From Penicillus capitatus (Eukaryota; Chlorophyta): 64,000 nucleotides of DNA. The notes under the pieces were generated by a model. It was not told the origin of the DNA and did not search any database. It saw only the letters and a list, made by a program, of their open reading frames with translations. This document shows positions 10,868 to 21,861 of the stretch, piece by piece. Position 1 is the stretch's first letter. Each line of letters begins with the position of its first letter. Where the stretch lies: assembly GCA_965649825.1 (NCBI GenBank), contig OZ287707.1:1-64000 (forward strand), in the 5' to 3' direction. The position numbers and the translations under genes were made by a program.

Positions 10868-13081
10868 TCACTCTGTGTTGGTCGTGACTTTGGCGATGCA
10901 ACTTAACCGTCGCTGCTGAGTCGCGGTGAGTTCACACTGAACCTTACGGAACATTCTAGAACTCCATAGGGAACTCACTCTTGGACTTCTTGTGTTTTTT
11001 CCTGCCGTCACATCGGGGACTGGGTATTCAAGCGAGGGTCGGGCACATAAATCATCTTTCGTCGCAAGTTCATGTCTCTGTTTCATGAGACTGATGAAAG
11101 CAGCGATGGACACGTCTTCCCACATGGCGTCTGCCAACTTCACTGGAAGAAAGTTATCACCGAAGAGAAGAAGGGTAAAGTTCTCGAGATTCATCTGCTT
11201 CAGAGCGCCAATCAATAAGAGAACTGTCTCGAGGACGCATGTTTGTTTTCTGCCATGCATCATTGAAACAGATATATCCAACACGATGGTCACTGAATAC
11301 TCAGATCTGCCAACTCCTTTTCGGCTGGCAAAGATCTTCTTCTCGGCTCCCTTAGTCGCCAAGTGCTTAATGAATCCTGGCAGATGAATAGACGGTCCTT
11401 TGATATCAGGTCTCTTTCTCGCGGGAACATTCTGTGGGAGAAAATCCTCCAATGCCTGTGTCATTCCCTCGATGTCGACGCTCAGTCTATCTTCTGCTCG
11501 CATCCAGGCAGCCGCTGCTGTCCTCGAACGTGTTATCTGTTCGGGACTTGTCAATAAACGGGTGTATGCTTCATGCCAACGGCCAATGAACTTCTCTGCC
11601 AATTCTTCTTTGCATTCAGGACTCTTTGTGATCATCTGAGTCATTTGCATGGTGTAAGGCACAGCGTGTGGTTTATAATCGCAATCATAGAAATCTTCTC
11701 GTCGGAGACCTGGTTTGTTGTAAAGCTGCCCCTCTTCCAGATTTTCAAGCACATCATCATAATTTGTGTCCAATCTCAGCCCAGAAAACAAATCATCCGT
11801 CCCGATTTGCGACAAATCAAAACATTTGTCATGCTTTTTCGTAGGTTTCCAATGCGTAATAAGCACAGCCTTGATCATTTCGCTGATGCGTGCTGGAAGA
11901 GAAACAAAATCCTGTTCGATATGCAGGACCTGAAAATTTAGCGCAACACGATCCCATAAACTTTGAACCGTGTCCATGATTTCTCTCTGAGCTTCGTTCG
12001 TTAGATTCAGCACAACAAGATCCATAGATTTCCTCCTGCAGACTACACAATAGTCTTGTCGTTTTCTCTCTTGAGTGATGCCGTCCGTGATCAAGAACAT
12101 GACTCTGTGGCATCGAGGGTCTTCGTCTTCTTCTGATGAACTGGTAGGCCAGACGGTCTCTGCAACATTTGCAATGGCAGTTGCTATATATGTGCCTTGA
12201 TCATACGAGAAGGACTCAATCACTTTCTGTCCGATGACGTCAGTAAAATGATCTGTGACCATTTTCAGCATCTGCTGAGAGTTTCGATCGCCAAAGCGGG
12301 CCACTGCGAATGGTTGTTCCATCCTTCTCAGGACGTCCATGGTCAGTGCCAACGCCACATTCATTTGAATACTCTCTCGCCGCATAGATCCAGAATTGTC
12401 GATCAAAATGCACCATTCAATTCGGTGCATTTCCACAATCGTCTGATAGAATTGCTCAAAACACGGTTGACATCGTCGCATGGCGGAAATCAACATGCCA
12501 ACGAACTCTTCATTTTCCAGCAGCTTTTCATATGTAGACTTGCGAGACGCACTTAGATCAAGTTTGACAGGATCCTCCAGTCTTTTTCCCCTTATCTTTG
12601 CATTAATCTCCTCGGCATCTTTGAAAAGCCTTACCATCTCCTCATCGTCCAATATCTTGTCCAGAAACAACTGTTGAGCAGAAAAGTCGACCTTAAACGC
12701 AACCATGTCTTTGACTGCCGGACGCTGTTTGACCTGTCCATATTCTGCTTCGCCAACCAGTCCCCGACCTTCACCTCTGTCTTGATCGTCATCGTTCTTC
12801 TTTGAAGCATCTATGTCCTTTAGAAATTTGACATCAGATTCTCCAGCCATGTCTTCTTGACCCGATTCTCTGCGGTCGCTATACTCTTTTCCCGGATGAT
12901 GTATCTGCTCATCGGTTCCAAAATCAATATCGATTTCGAGCATGTCCCGTTGGCTTTTCATACTCTTCTGATCTTTTTCAAAGGTGTCCAAATCTTCCAT
13001 CATCTTCCGATGGTACGCATGCCGTCTTTGCAAAGTCGATGAAAGAAAATCTCTTCCAATCAACCCTAGATGCAATGACAT
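10868..13081 (-). CDS. Protein with two von Willebrand factor A (VWA) domains
   Basis: A single long frame on the minus strand, ending in TGA. The first in-frame ATG is at 13081 (MSLHLGLIGRDFL); the frame stays open upstream to about 13150, into the retroelement edge. After an acidic, charged linker (DDDQDRGEGRG) comes a first VWA with an intact MIDAS (DNSGSM), a following threonine (YDQGTYIATAI) and FLITDG. A second VWA carries DISVSM with the fold's LLLFGDN strand. Acidic linker plus MIDAS domain resembles the C-terminal part of midasin (Rea1) and MoxR-associated VWA proteins, where VWA domains bind ligands and AAA rings remodel them. No AAA domain is in this frame. Degenerate AAA modules lie on the opposite strand at 22.7-26 kb. 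The 5' end may have been removed by the retroelement junction at about 13.15 kb. Confidence 0.75.
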   Translation of the reverse strand: MSLHLGLIGRDFLSSTLQRRHAYHRKMMEDLDTFEKDQKSMKSQRDMLEIDIDFGTDEQIHHPGKEYSDRRESGQEDMAGESDVKFLKDIDASKKNDDDQDRGEGRGLVGEAEYGQVKQRPAVKDMVAFKVDFSAQQLFLDKILDDEEMVRLFKDAEEINAKIRGKRLEDPVKLDLSASRKSTYEKLLENEEFVGMLISAMRRCQPCFEQFYQTIVEMHRIEWCILIDNSGSMRRESIQMNVALALTMDVLRRMEQPFAVARFGDRNSQQMLKMVTDHFTDVIGQKVIESFSYDQGTYIATAIANVAETVWPTSSSEEDEDPRCHRVMFLITDGITQERKRQDYCVVCRRKSMDLVVLNLTNEAQREIMDTVQSLWDRVALNFQVLHIEQDFVSLPARISEMIKAVLITHWKPTKKHDKCFDLSQIGTDDLFSGLRLDTNYDDVLENLEEGQLYNKPGLRREDFYDCDYKPHAVPYTMQMTQMITKSPECKEELAEKFIGRWHEAYTRLLTSPEQITRSRTAAAAWMRAEDRLSVDIEGMTQALEDFLPQNVPARKRPDIKGPSIHLPGFIKHLATKGAEKKIFASRKGVGRSEYSVTIVLDISVSMMHGRKQTCVLETVLLLIGALKQMNLENFTLLLFGDNFLPVKLADAMWEDVSIAAFISLMKQRHELATKDDLCARPSLEYPVPDVTAGKNTRSPRVSSLWSSRMFRKVQCELTATQQRRLSCIAKVTTNTE

Positions 13082-13100
13082 GGCAGGTCTTGTGTATGTA

Positions 13101-15758
13101 TTATCTATCCATCCGCCGTAGTTTCCCTGACGGCCCAGACGTCTGTCCAAGTTGACTATTGAACAGTAAGACTAGTTGCCCTGGCGCGAAGGTGAGGCAG
13201 TGAGACGGCTGGGCAGCTTGGAGGCGTCGTTGGTGAGCCATGTGCGTGTCGATGGCTGTCCAGCGAGAAGCGAGGGTATCGGAATGTCTGGCCGGGGCGG
13301 GATCGGCAGGTGGGGGCATCGGAGGGGATGCGGGCGGCGCGGAATGAAGTCGGGGTTGGTAACCGAAAGCAGTTTGTGCAGCACTGAGCTGAGTGATCGA
13401 ATTGGGGTGGGCGTTTAAGAGTGCTTGAACTTGAGGAAGAGAGGATGCCCATTTGCCATGCAGCTGAAGGCGCTGTAGACGGCGGATGATCTCCTGGTTG
13501 AGGCGCTCCACTGTTCCATTGCATTGGGGGCGGTATGCAAGGATTGTGCAGCGGCTGATGCCCCTAGCGGCCATCCAGGCGGAGAGTTGGTTCCCGACAA
13601 AGGCAGGTGCGTTGTCTGTTTGAAGACTGTCGGGGTAACCGAATAGTGAGGTCCAGCGTTCCAGAAGCTTGATAATGGTGGCGGCATTGGCGGTGGAGGA
13701 CGCAGAGAGAAGGCAGAAGCGGGTGCAGAGGTCAACAGCAGCAATGATGAAGCGGTAGGAACCGTCCGGTTTCATAGGGCCAATGACGTCAAGGCCGACA
13801 CATTGATTCATGTGTTGCCAGGTGTTAAAGGACTGAGTGACTGGGGGGTCGCGGCGTGCAAACTGCTGGCACTGGGGGCAGCTTTTTACCCAGTTCTTGA
13901 CGCGGGTGGGGGCGTCAGGAAAATAGATCATCTGGTTGAGTTTCTGAGTAGTGGTCTGAATGCCGTAGTGACCACCCTGCTCGTGGGCTTGGTGGAGCCA
14001 GTAGGGAACGGCGTGAGGGTCGAGGCAGCAAGGCACCCAGAGTAGGCCGTCTGTGGAATGTTCTAGCTGGTGAGCGTGGAGGCGGAAATACTTGCTGCGG
14101 TGCTTGAGACGGGCTCTTTGCTGCGGCGTAGCGTCATCTGGGCAGCGGTTGGTGCGCAGGTAGGCTTCCATCTGCGAGTACCAGTTGGGCCAGTGAGTAG
14201 GTCCGGTGGTAGTCTTGAGCGCAGAGACGGCTGGCTGCGGCTGCTCTAGGGTGGCGCGCTACCATGGGCTGCGACTGAGGAGGTCCGCGATGACATTGGC
14301 CACACCGTCGACGTGCTTGATGCGGCCGGCAGTTAAGTTGAGAGCATCCAGGTGTCGCTGGACAAGGAGGCTTTGATCTTGAGTACCGCTTGCTTGTTTG
14401 ACAACGGTGGCGTCCGTGAAGATCGTGAGATGTTTCCCCAAGATCAGGTGTCTGATCTCCTTGAGAGCTCTCTCCATGCCCAGTAATTCTGCCTTGCCAC
14501 CGGATCGGAACTTGTCATGCTGGAAGCCGCCGGCCCCCATTCTGAGCAGTTGCTTGGTCCCCCTGTCAAACAGAGCATACCCAAACCCGTCGCGGCTTGC
14601 GTCCACATAGAGATCGATAGAGCGACCCGCGGAGTCTGGTCGGTTGTACCAGATGCGATCGAGAGATTTGATGATGGCTGGCCATCGTGCAGGATCCTCT
14701 TCCCAGCAGCGTCGGATAGCGTCCGCATCTGCGTGTGAGAGTCTCTGCAGCGCGGCCAGATTGCGGACGTCACTACGGCAGTAGCTCAATAGAGTGCGAA
14801 GTAACCCGAGGAAAGAGCGGACGGCCGTCTTGGTATGCGGTGGTGAGGCCGTGAGTAGTTGCTGAAGCGTTCCTGTTGGCGGCAGAACGCCTTTCTGGGT
14901 GAAGCGGTGCCCCAGGAACTCGATCTCTTGTATGCCAAATTTGCATTTCTTCAGGGAGGCTGTCCACCCATGTCGTCTGTAGGCGGTCATCAACTGTCTT
15001 ACTGCGGTCTCTAGGTCGTGTCCCGTTTTGGCCCCGACGCATACATCGTCGGCATAGCTTTCAATTGTTGCTCAGATGCCTTGTCTTCTGAGCTGGTCTC
15101 GTGCTTCGGCAATGGTTGTCTGTACGGCTTAATCGAAAAAGGCCATAGAGTTGACCCACCCCATCGGCAGTCGCGTGAATGCATATGGCTGTTTGTCAAA
15201 TATTGTTACGAAGTATGGCTGGAGGTCCGGCGTCAGAGGGATCTGGTAGAAGCCGTGCCTAAAATCGAATTTCGCGAAGGTGCGCATTCCGGACAAACCT
15301 TGGACGGCCCCTTCTCTATGCATTGGTAGGGCAGGTCTTCTGGCGGTCAGAGTGTTCATCCCCCTGAAATCAAGGACCACTCGCCTCTCGAGTGAGTCCT
15401 TCTTCGCCACTGAGAACCAGGGGATGACATGCTTTGGCTTCCCGTGGAATCTTCGCACAACTCCTGCCTCGATTAGTTGATCGATTTCCCTTCTACATGC
15501 TGCAGTCTCCGCAGCGAATGTGTATGGGACTTTCGTAGACACTGAGTGCAGCTGCCCTTGTACGTCTTCGACGCTGACCTCCCAATCCACAAAACGCCCA
15601 ATTCCCTCACGGATGACGTCTGGGAATTCGGTCAGCAGCCGTTTCATACCGCGGCAGTCAGTTGTCGCATTTCTCGACAGCAGGCCTGACTGCTGGTCTA
15701 CTGCCGTTTGGGAAAAGACTGTTTGGCTCCTCGGAGTTGATGTCTTCGTCCATTGCAA
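13101..15758 (-). pseudogene. pol: reverse transcriptase, RNase H and integrase, three nonsense codons
   Basis: One reading frame covers the whole segment. Reverse transcriptase: VLDFRGMNTLTARR, FAKFDFRHGFYQIPL, LPMGWVNS and YADDVCVGAKTG. RNase H: LYVDASRDGFGYALFD and the catalytic TDATVV. Integrase: an HHCC zinc finger (H..H, CPQCQQ) and a DDE core (GLDVIGPM, LQTDNAPAF, TVERLNQEI). The frame is broken only by stops: TAA near 15129, TGA near 15072 and TAG near 14259. No frameshift is needed inside it. The preceding protease frame overlaps it by about 60 bp in the -1 frame, as in elements that use frameshifting. Loss by point mutation implies moderate age. Confidence 0.9.
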
Positions 15759-16639
15759 TCACGGATCATCGGGTCCCCTCCTTGTGCCGGGATTTCAAAA
15801 ATGGTTGTCTTTCCCGTGATTCGGATGGGCTCGTCACGGTGGTTTGTCAAGGTCAGAGTGGAAAAGGTTTCGTATTGTACTCCCAGGTGCATAGAAAAAT
15901 GAGGCGCCACGACTGGCGTTCGCTGGTGCACCATTGATCTTGGGATGACGATTGGTGTCTTCACCATGCGACTCTCTCGAGGTCCCAGGACCACCGACCT
16001 GTTCAGAGGAACCTGTATTCTGTCTCCCTTTGTCGCAGGGAGGTGTTCCACGCGCTCCGTGTACTTCCCGACATCTTCGTGTGCGATGATCCCGTTCGTC
16101 ACTTCCTTTTCTATCTTCGGTCCCGCGAAAAGGCACTTGATGTTCTTCCCCTTGATGCTTATTGATCTGTTGTGCGGGTGTGCCGATATTTCGTTTTTCG
16201 TCATAGCGTCAAACCCCAAAAGCAAGTCATAGCCTGAGTTTGGCAGTACCAGGCAATTCAGGCGAAAAGTCGGGTGTGTCGTTTTCTCAATAGATACGTC
16301 TATCTCGCATTTCCCCGCAACTTGTGCAGTCTTCCCGTGTGCAAGGAGCAATCGCGTTCCGTCAGGTGTGATTTTCGCTCCGAGCTCCTTGGCTAGAGCG
16401 AGAGACATGATCGAAGATTCTGCCCCGGTGTCGACTAGGGCCTCGATCTTTCTGGGGTAGCCAAGATGACTTTGTGAGACTAACCCGAGTTTCATCACCC
16501 TCGTCGGCTCCCTTTTCTTGCCCGTCGTTTGTGCCGCGTAAGTCCGGGACAGGTCTTGTTCGGCGTCCTCCTCGCCTCCTTCGCTCAGTGTCTCGCATAT
16601 TGGTTCTCCACTTCCTCCGGGTGCGGAACCCTCGGCAGC

Positions 16640-16844
16640 TGACGGGGATGCGTCGGACAAGGGTCGACGCGGCACGCGAAGGCGCGTCGGCGAGACAGAG
16701 GAACAGGACCTGAGCACAAGCAAATGCTACAGGTGAGGCGTACACGTTGACTAAATACCCCTGGCGCCCGCGGACCGCCGTCACATCATGAAGCGGACAG
16801 CGTGTCCGGTCCGCGGGGCCAGAACCGTTCGAGTACACCCGTCA
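16640..16844 (-). repeat. LTR of the nested mini element (3' copy on the minus strand)
   Basis: 205 bp, TG...CA ends. I saw no difference from the copy at 17567-17771. Confidence 0.9.
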
Positions 16845-17566
16845 GGACTCCCCCAGCGGTTGACACAACGTCCACGCGACAACCGCTCTGACAGGGAGTG
16901 TACGACCCAAGACGCGGAAAGAAACGTCGCGTCACCACAGACACTTAGAAAGAACGACGCAAAGAATGCACAAACGCACAAAAATCACGAACGTGACAAG
17001 ACCGCTCCGCCGCGCATCGCTGCCCCTGTCACATCATTACTCAGGGCATAGCAGCTCGGCTACAGCCCGCAGCTGCAAGCGCTGGTCGGAGGGCGAAAAC
17101 ACGCGTGACAACAAATGAAATGACCACACACGGACGCGAGGAAAACACTGCACACGCGAGCGGCAACGCACAGACTACAGACTTGGTCTACAGGGGGATG
17201 TCCTCACGAGCGCGGCTTGCGATGAGACACCCACCGACGGCAGTCGTCCTCCGCTGCATCGTTAAACAGCGACGCCGCCGCGGCTGACAGAGGTGCTCAT
17301 GCCGCACATCGCCATCCACCCTGACCTCATGACCTCTTCCGCAGGCGCTGTCCGCCCGTCTACACTAGACGGTCGCGGTGCTTCGACGGTCTTCGTCGGC
17401 CGGTTTCGTGGACGGCGTCGTCTTCCCTGCTGCGGTCTTCAGCAGCGTCTTCCACAGGTCGCTTCGACGGGGTCGGAGCATCTCGGTCGGGCATCCACTG
17501 ACGGTCTTGCCTCGTCCTTCCTCGGGTGGCATTGAGGGCGCCACCTGCCCCGGAGGTCCACCAGTC

Positions 17567-17771
17567 TGACGGGGATGCGTCGGACAAGGGTCGACGCGGC
17601 ACGCGAAGGCGCGTCGGCGAGACAGAGGAACAGGACCTGAGCACAAGCAAATGCTACAGGTGAGGCGTACACGTTGACTAAATACCCCTGGCGCCCGCGG
17701 ACCGCCGTCACATCATGAAGCGGACAGCGTGTCCGGTCCGCGGGGCCAGAACCGTTCGAGTACACCCGTCA
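17567..17771 (-). repeat. LTR of the nested mini element (5' copy on the minus strand)
   Basis: 205 bp, TG...CA ends, followed on the plus strand by the GCAGC target duplication. Confidence 0.9.
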
Positions 17772-18560
17772 GCAGCTACAAAAGCGCGGCGTCCACCCCA
17801 TCTTCGCGGCTGGTTCATCTGCCTTCTTTGGTTCGTTTGCCCATCCTGCCCGTTGCAGATCCTTTGCAAAAACCTCAACATGTTTTGGGCTTCGCGCCTC
17901 GATGTCTTGCAAATTTCTCTTGCGCCGACCATAACTCTCCCAGCGTTTGTGATGGCTGCAAAATTTATCGACCCGTCGTTTCCGATCACTCTGCCATCTG
18001 TTGCCGCATTCACCTGTATTGTTGCGGTGTCAATGTCCATCTCATCTCCGCTGTTCTCCGTCTTCAGCTGGCTTCCGGACTCCCAGAAGCTTGCGTTCCT
18101 CAGCGCGGTGCTCATTTCTTCTACTGTCGCTGTCGCCGGCAGGTGAAGCATGAGCTTCTTCATGTGGGCTGGGATTCTTTGGTACAGAGTCTTGACTTGT
18201 GTTATTCTTGATGCAGTTGTTGTAACGCAGGCCGTGCGGTATCGGTCTATGAAGTCCAGCCATTTTTTCGCCTTCGTCTTCATCATCCTGGTCAGCCTTT
18301 CCTCTGCTGACAGCGTCGTCTCGGGGCACGTTCCAATGAGGAGCTCCTTCACAACGCGCCATTTTTCCGCTGTCCTGACCCCAGGAAGTGCGGCGCCCCA
18401 GAAGGCGTGCACCGTTGCCGCAGGTCCGGCGAATGCAGCGTTAAAGGCTGCGAGTCCGTCGAAGTGCGGCTCCACACCTTCAAGGACCTGTCGTACGAGG
18501 TCGAAAGCTGGAGATCTAGGCTCCAATCTTTCCACGACGTATTTAAGTCATGGGCGGTAG

Positions 18561-20600
18561 TTGTCTTCGACAAAGGCTGCCGAGTCGAGAAGGGACGTGA
18601 ACTGTTCACGGTTCATCTTTGAGATTCGGTGCTCCGAAACCATTTTGATACGCGCAAATATCGAACTCGTAGAAACGAACAGACAAGTTGTTAAAAGATG
18701 ATCGTCGTTCTCAAATAACTGCCATTTATATGGTTTCTTTACATGACGTTATGATTGCGTCATGCTCCATGTCATGCTGTCATCTTCTCCTTCAGTTCTT
18801 CTTCCTTCCTTGGCTTCGCGGTGGTGACAGTACTTCATTTCGGCCACGTCTTTTTCCTCCAAACAACCAAAGTACTCGTAATGCTGATTATCATGTGTCG
18901 AATACATGTAACACTGAATCGTGACACGCGTCTCTGCGCATTTGTTCTCTAACATGTGTGTCTGATTAAGTGTAGACGAGATCCACGCAACATCGCCCTC
19001 TTTAAAATCGGTCTCAAGGAACGGTGCGTCATAGTATTGACATGGGCAAGTACGTGACGGTGGTAGACGCAACAAAGTTTCTTACAAAGATAATCAATGT
19101 GACAATAATCCTCCTTTTATAGTGTTGGGTTTCATAGGTGCTGAGTAGGTGCTGCGTAGGTTCTGGGTAGGTTCTGATGTGACGTGGCCATTAAGAGCTG
19201 TTTGGCCATCAGTGCCTCTTACGATGATGAGGCATTTATTGGACCATCATCCTTCAGCTCTTCATCATCATGACAGTATCTTGACAGCATCCTGTACAGC
19301 GACACGTGAATTCGTCCACGCAGCACTCTAATGATATCATTTGATTCAGCATGCCTATGGATCGGCGAAGAGCGACCAGGTGGCCATATTTCCATGACGT
19401 ACGGAATCCCAGGGCATTCTCCTTGATTGACGTCACGAGCGGTTCTGAGGTAAGTCTTTTTCTCGCCTCCAGGAAAGAGCTTCTTCTCCAGCAGCTTTTT
19501 GTAACGCCAGTCGTCCTTATTTTAATGCTCTCTCTTCATTGGCATCAGTGAAGCACGGGAAGTCCTCTGTGTTGAGCTCGAATAATTCTCCAGAAAATAT
19601 TTCCACACGGTTTTCGACAAATGCTGGTTAGATTTGCTGGAACTGCAAACGAATCCTTTGCTGCATCTTCCATAGTGATTTCGTCCACTGGAATACTGGC
19701 AAGCGGAGGATCAATCACAATTGGATCTCGCTGAAAGCATTCCAGATCCAGATCCAGATCCAGATCCAGATCTTTTGATAACTTGACAAATGTCAAGTCA
19801 CATGGTGCATCTTTTATGCGTAGATCGATCAAAATCAAGTCCTCCCGTGCTACTCCAACACCGTATTTATATCTTCTCTCTTGGGTAGAGAAGCTGATCC
19901 ATTACGAAGCCCTTGCTTCATCGTCAACGAGAACGGTTTCGTATTCGAACTCCTTTACCTTTTTCTCGTCTTCGAGCTAGACGAGACGAGTCTTCTCTTT
20001 GCCATCTTTTTCCTCGACGTGAAGAACCGACAGATCGTCGAAATCGTGTTCAGCACTGAGAAACACTCTAAACTGTTTGCGCTGCTCGTTTCGAAAGACA
20101 ACAACGCCTTAGCCTTCTACTGGCAACTTCACCCCGTTCTTATCCTTCTTCTTTTCCTCCTCCGAAAAGAGAACGGATTAATGGTGCTGCCACCGGTTTT
20201 TCAAGAAATCTGCCCGACGTCATCGCCAACCCCGTCGACTGTGCCATCGCCGGAAATCAAAAAAGGAAACTACTTCTGCGGTTTTTCAGACGTTTCGTCG
20301 CTCTGTTGATCGAGACACTAAAACTGCGAACAACGACGTGGCGAGATTCTAAGCAGCCATCTTGTCCAACGCGTGACGTCAGGAGCTTTGGAGACTCAGA
20401 TTCTGTCAAATTCTTGCGTTCCAATCGCTAGGGATACTCCCATTGGTCCTGCCACCACAGGATCCATCTTCCTCCCCTCGGTCCTGCAGACGCAAACGGT
20501 GGTCCTCTTGCAATAACGTGGCTCTGCGTTTACCGATGGTATCCAGTGGTTTTCAGCACAGAGGTCAAACGGTTGCTCGGAGTGCCCGGCGATAAAGCAA
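18561..20600. other. No confident gene
   Basis: Several open frames exist on both strands but none shows a recognisable domain. A minus-strand frame at 19545-19838 has a plausible sequence (IDPPLASIPVDEITMEDAAK), and a plus-strand frame at 19881-20309 overlaps it with hydrophobic stretches. I could not choose between them. Confidence 0.4.
19743..19772. repeat. CAGATC hexamer microsatellite, five copies
   Basis: Five tandem copies. They encode a short Asp-Leu run if the minus strand is translated. Confidence 0.9.
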
Positions 20601-21830
20601 CATCAGCAAAGGCTCGAAGAGTATGAGAAGGAGGTTGGTCCATCGAATCCAATCGACAGCTCAAAGGATCATACAAGAGGAGAGGAAATACTTAAAAACG
20701 GTCCTACAGAGAAAACGCGCCGGCGGATATCTCGATCCCATTGAACTCCTCTACGCCAAGTGTTACATCTCGGAGAGCCAACCAGCGGAATGCACGCCGC
20801 AGAGCGTGAAGAATTAGCCAAGTGAGGCATCTCCCGTTTCTCTGACCAATCACCTGCTTCCATCTACAAGATCGAAAGGAAGAAGTCCATAGAGTTGCGC
20901 GTGGCACAAGAGATCAAACGGCTGAAACAAGATTGGCAATCAAAGGTGCCTCCCGAGATCCCTCGAATGACTCTTCTCGTTACAGAGGTCGCAAGAATAA
21001 CAATCCCTCACCAAAGCCAGATTGCTTGCACGTGATGTTTCATCAGCGCTGATCGCATTTCTATGTCGTCATTGCCTGCACGGGTTGGGACCCGGTCAAT
21101 GGTGTGAGCCCATCATCTGCCGAGACGATTGATTATTGTTGTCTTTAATTGTCGGCTTCGTTCTGACCGTTTCTGCGTGCGCGTTTAACGTTTACGATGA
21201 GGTTCAGCTTCTGTCGACAGCTTCTGTCAACAAATGGCATCGAGCCGTGCTTATCGCGAGGAAGGCGTTGACGAATTCGGAGACCTGGATCTCGGATCCT
21301 CACAGGACTTCCTGACGTTGCGCACTGGAAGACGCTCTCGTTTCGACAAGATCTCGTCTGCGGCAAAGTTGCATGCCGATCTGTCTGTTCACTTCATCCC
21401 AAGACACATCTCTCACGCTTCACTGACCTTGGGGAAGGAGATCTCTTCGACGTAGAAGCGTTTGTCTTGGTTGGAGATCGTTCCAGAGACTCGTGTGCAT
21501 TGATGCCAGGATAGAGATGATTGACGCCTCCGTACCGTTCGTTCTCATACCGATCGACCCATTTGCCTCGCTGTCGCATCCAGGGCCTATCAGATCTGGT
21601 CTCCGACAGATCTGCATTTGGTTTCCTTCTGCGCAAAGGATGCAGCGGTCGTGACAAGGGAGCGACAGAAGAAACAGCCTGAATCCCTCTCAAGCCTCCA
21701 GAAACACTCGAAAGGCTAAAGGAACAGTACAAGCTTAAACGCGGGGCGATTGATGCACACGTTGTCCAATCTGTAAACATAACGTTTATTACAGAAAGGA
21801 ACCATCGTCCACTTTCGATCAGCAAACAGG
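20601..21830 (+). other. Possible plus-strand exons of unknown function
   Basis: Several open stretches look coding but remain unassigned: a basic segment at 20623-20817 (QSTAQRIIQEERKYLKTVLQ), a helical one near 20850-20960 (LRVAQEIKRLKQDWQSKVPP) and an ATG-started acidic segment at 21234-21455 (MASSRAYREEGVDEFGDLDL). They may be 5' exons of the AAA-module gene further right or a separate gene. I could not join them with good splice sites. Confidence 0.3.
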
Positions 21831-21861
21831 TCATGCTGCACTCGCGCAATCGGCAGGTTTG

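Larger units (their letters stand above)
16640..17771 (-). mobile_element. Nested mini LTR element (TRIM-like), 1132 bp
   Basis: Two 205-bp direct repeats that look identical (16640-16844 and 17567-17771) begin TG and end CA, with short inverted termini (TGACGGG / CCCGTCA). They flank a 722-bp interior. The 5-bp sequence GCAGC sits on both sides (16635-16639 and 17772-17776), a typical LTR-element target duplication. Read on the minus strand, a purine run (GGGGGAG) lies just inside the 3' LTR and a TGG-starting stretch lies three bases inside the 5' LTR, candidates for polypurine tract and primer site. No retroviral protein domain is seen inside, so it must move in trans. Identical LTRs indicate a recent insertion. 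Confidence 0.9.
15698..18535 (-). pseudogene. gag-protease frame split by a nested insertion
   Basis: The upstream part (18535 to 17772) is a helical gag-like region (WLDFIDRYRTACVTTTASR) without a visible CCHC zinc knuckle. No ATG is clear; 18535 is a GTG. The downstream part (16639 to 15698) contains the retropepsin motif ALVDTGAESSIM and a later LLLGFDAM. Removing the insert together with one copy of the GCAGC duplication puts gag and protease in one continuous frame, so the element probably encoded a gag-pro fusion before it was interrupted. Confidence 0.8.
13101..18560 (-). mobile_element. Decayed Ty3/gypsy-type retrotransposon, no LTRs found
   Basis: In minus-strand order: gag-like region, aspartic protease, reverse transcriptase, RNase H, integrase. 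That order is diagnostic of the Ty3/gypsy group. The element is GC-rich compared with the neighbouring genes. I found no long direct repeat flanking it. The integrase frame runs straight into the VWA gene at about 13.10-13.16 kb, so the 3' end is missing, and the 5' end near 18.56 kb is equally ill-defined. A younger mini LTR element is nested at 16640-17771. Three in-frame stops in pol make it inactive. Confidence 0.9.

Noticed and set aside
13176-14045. Plus-strand frames in the integrase region
   Set aside because: The minus strand shows the complete zinc finger and DDE integrase core.
16640-17771. The 205-bp repeats as LTRs of the gypsy element itself
   Set aside because: They lie between gag and protease rather than at the ends, and the GCAGC duplication with frame restoration shows a separate nested insertion.
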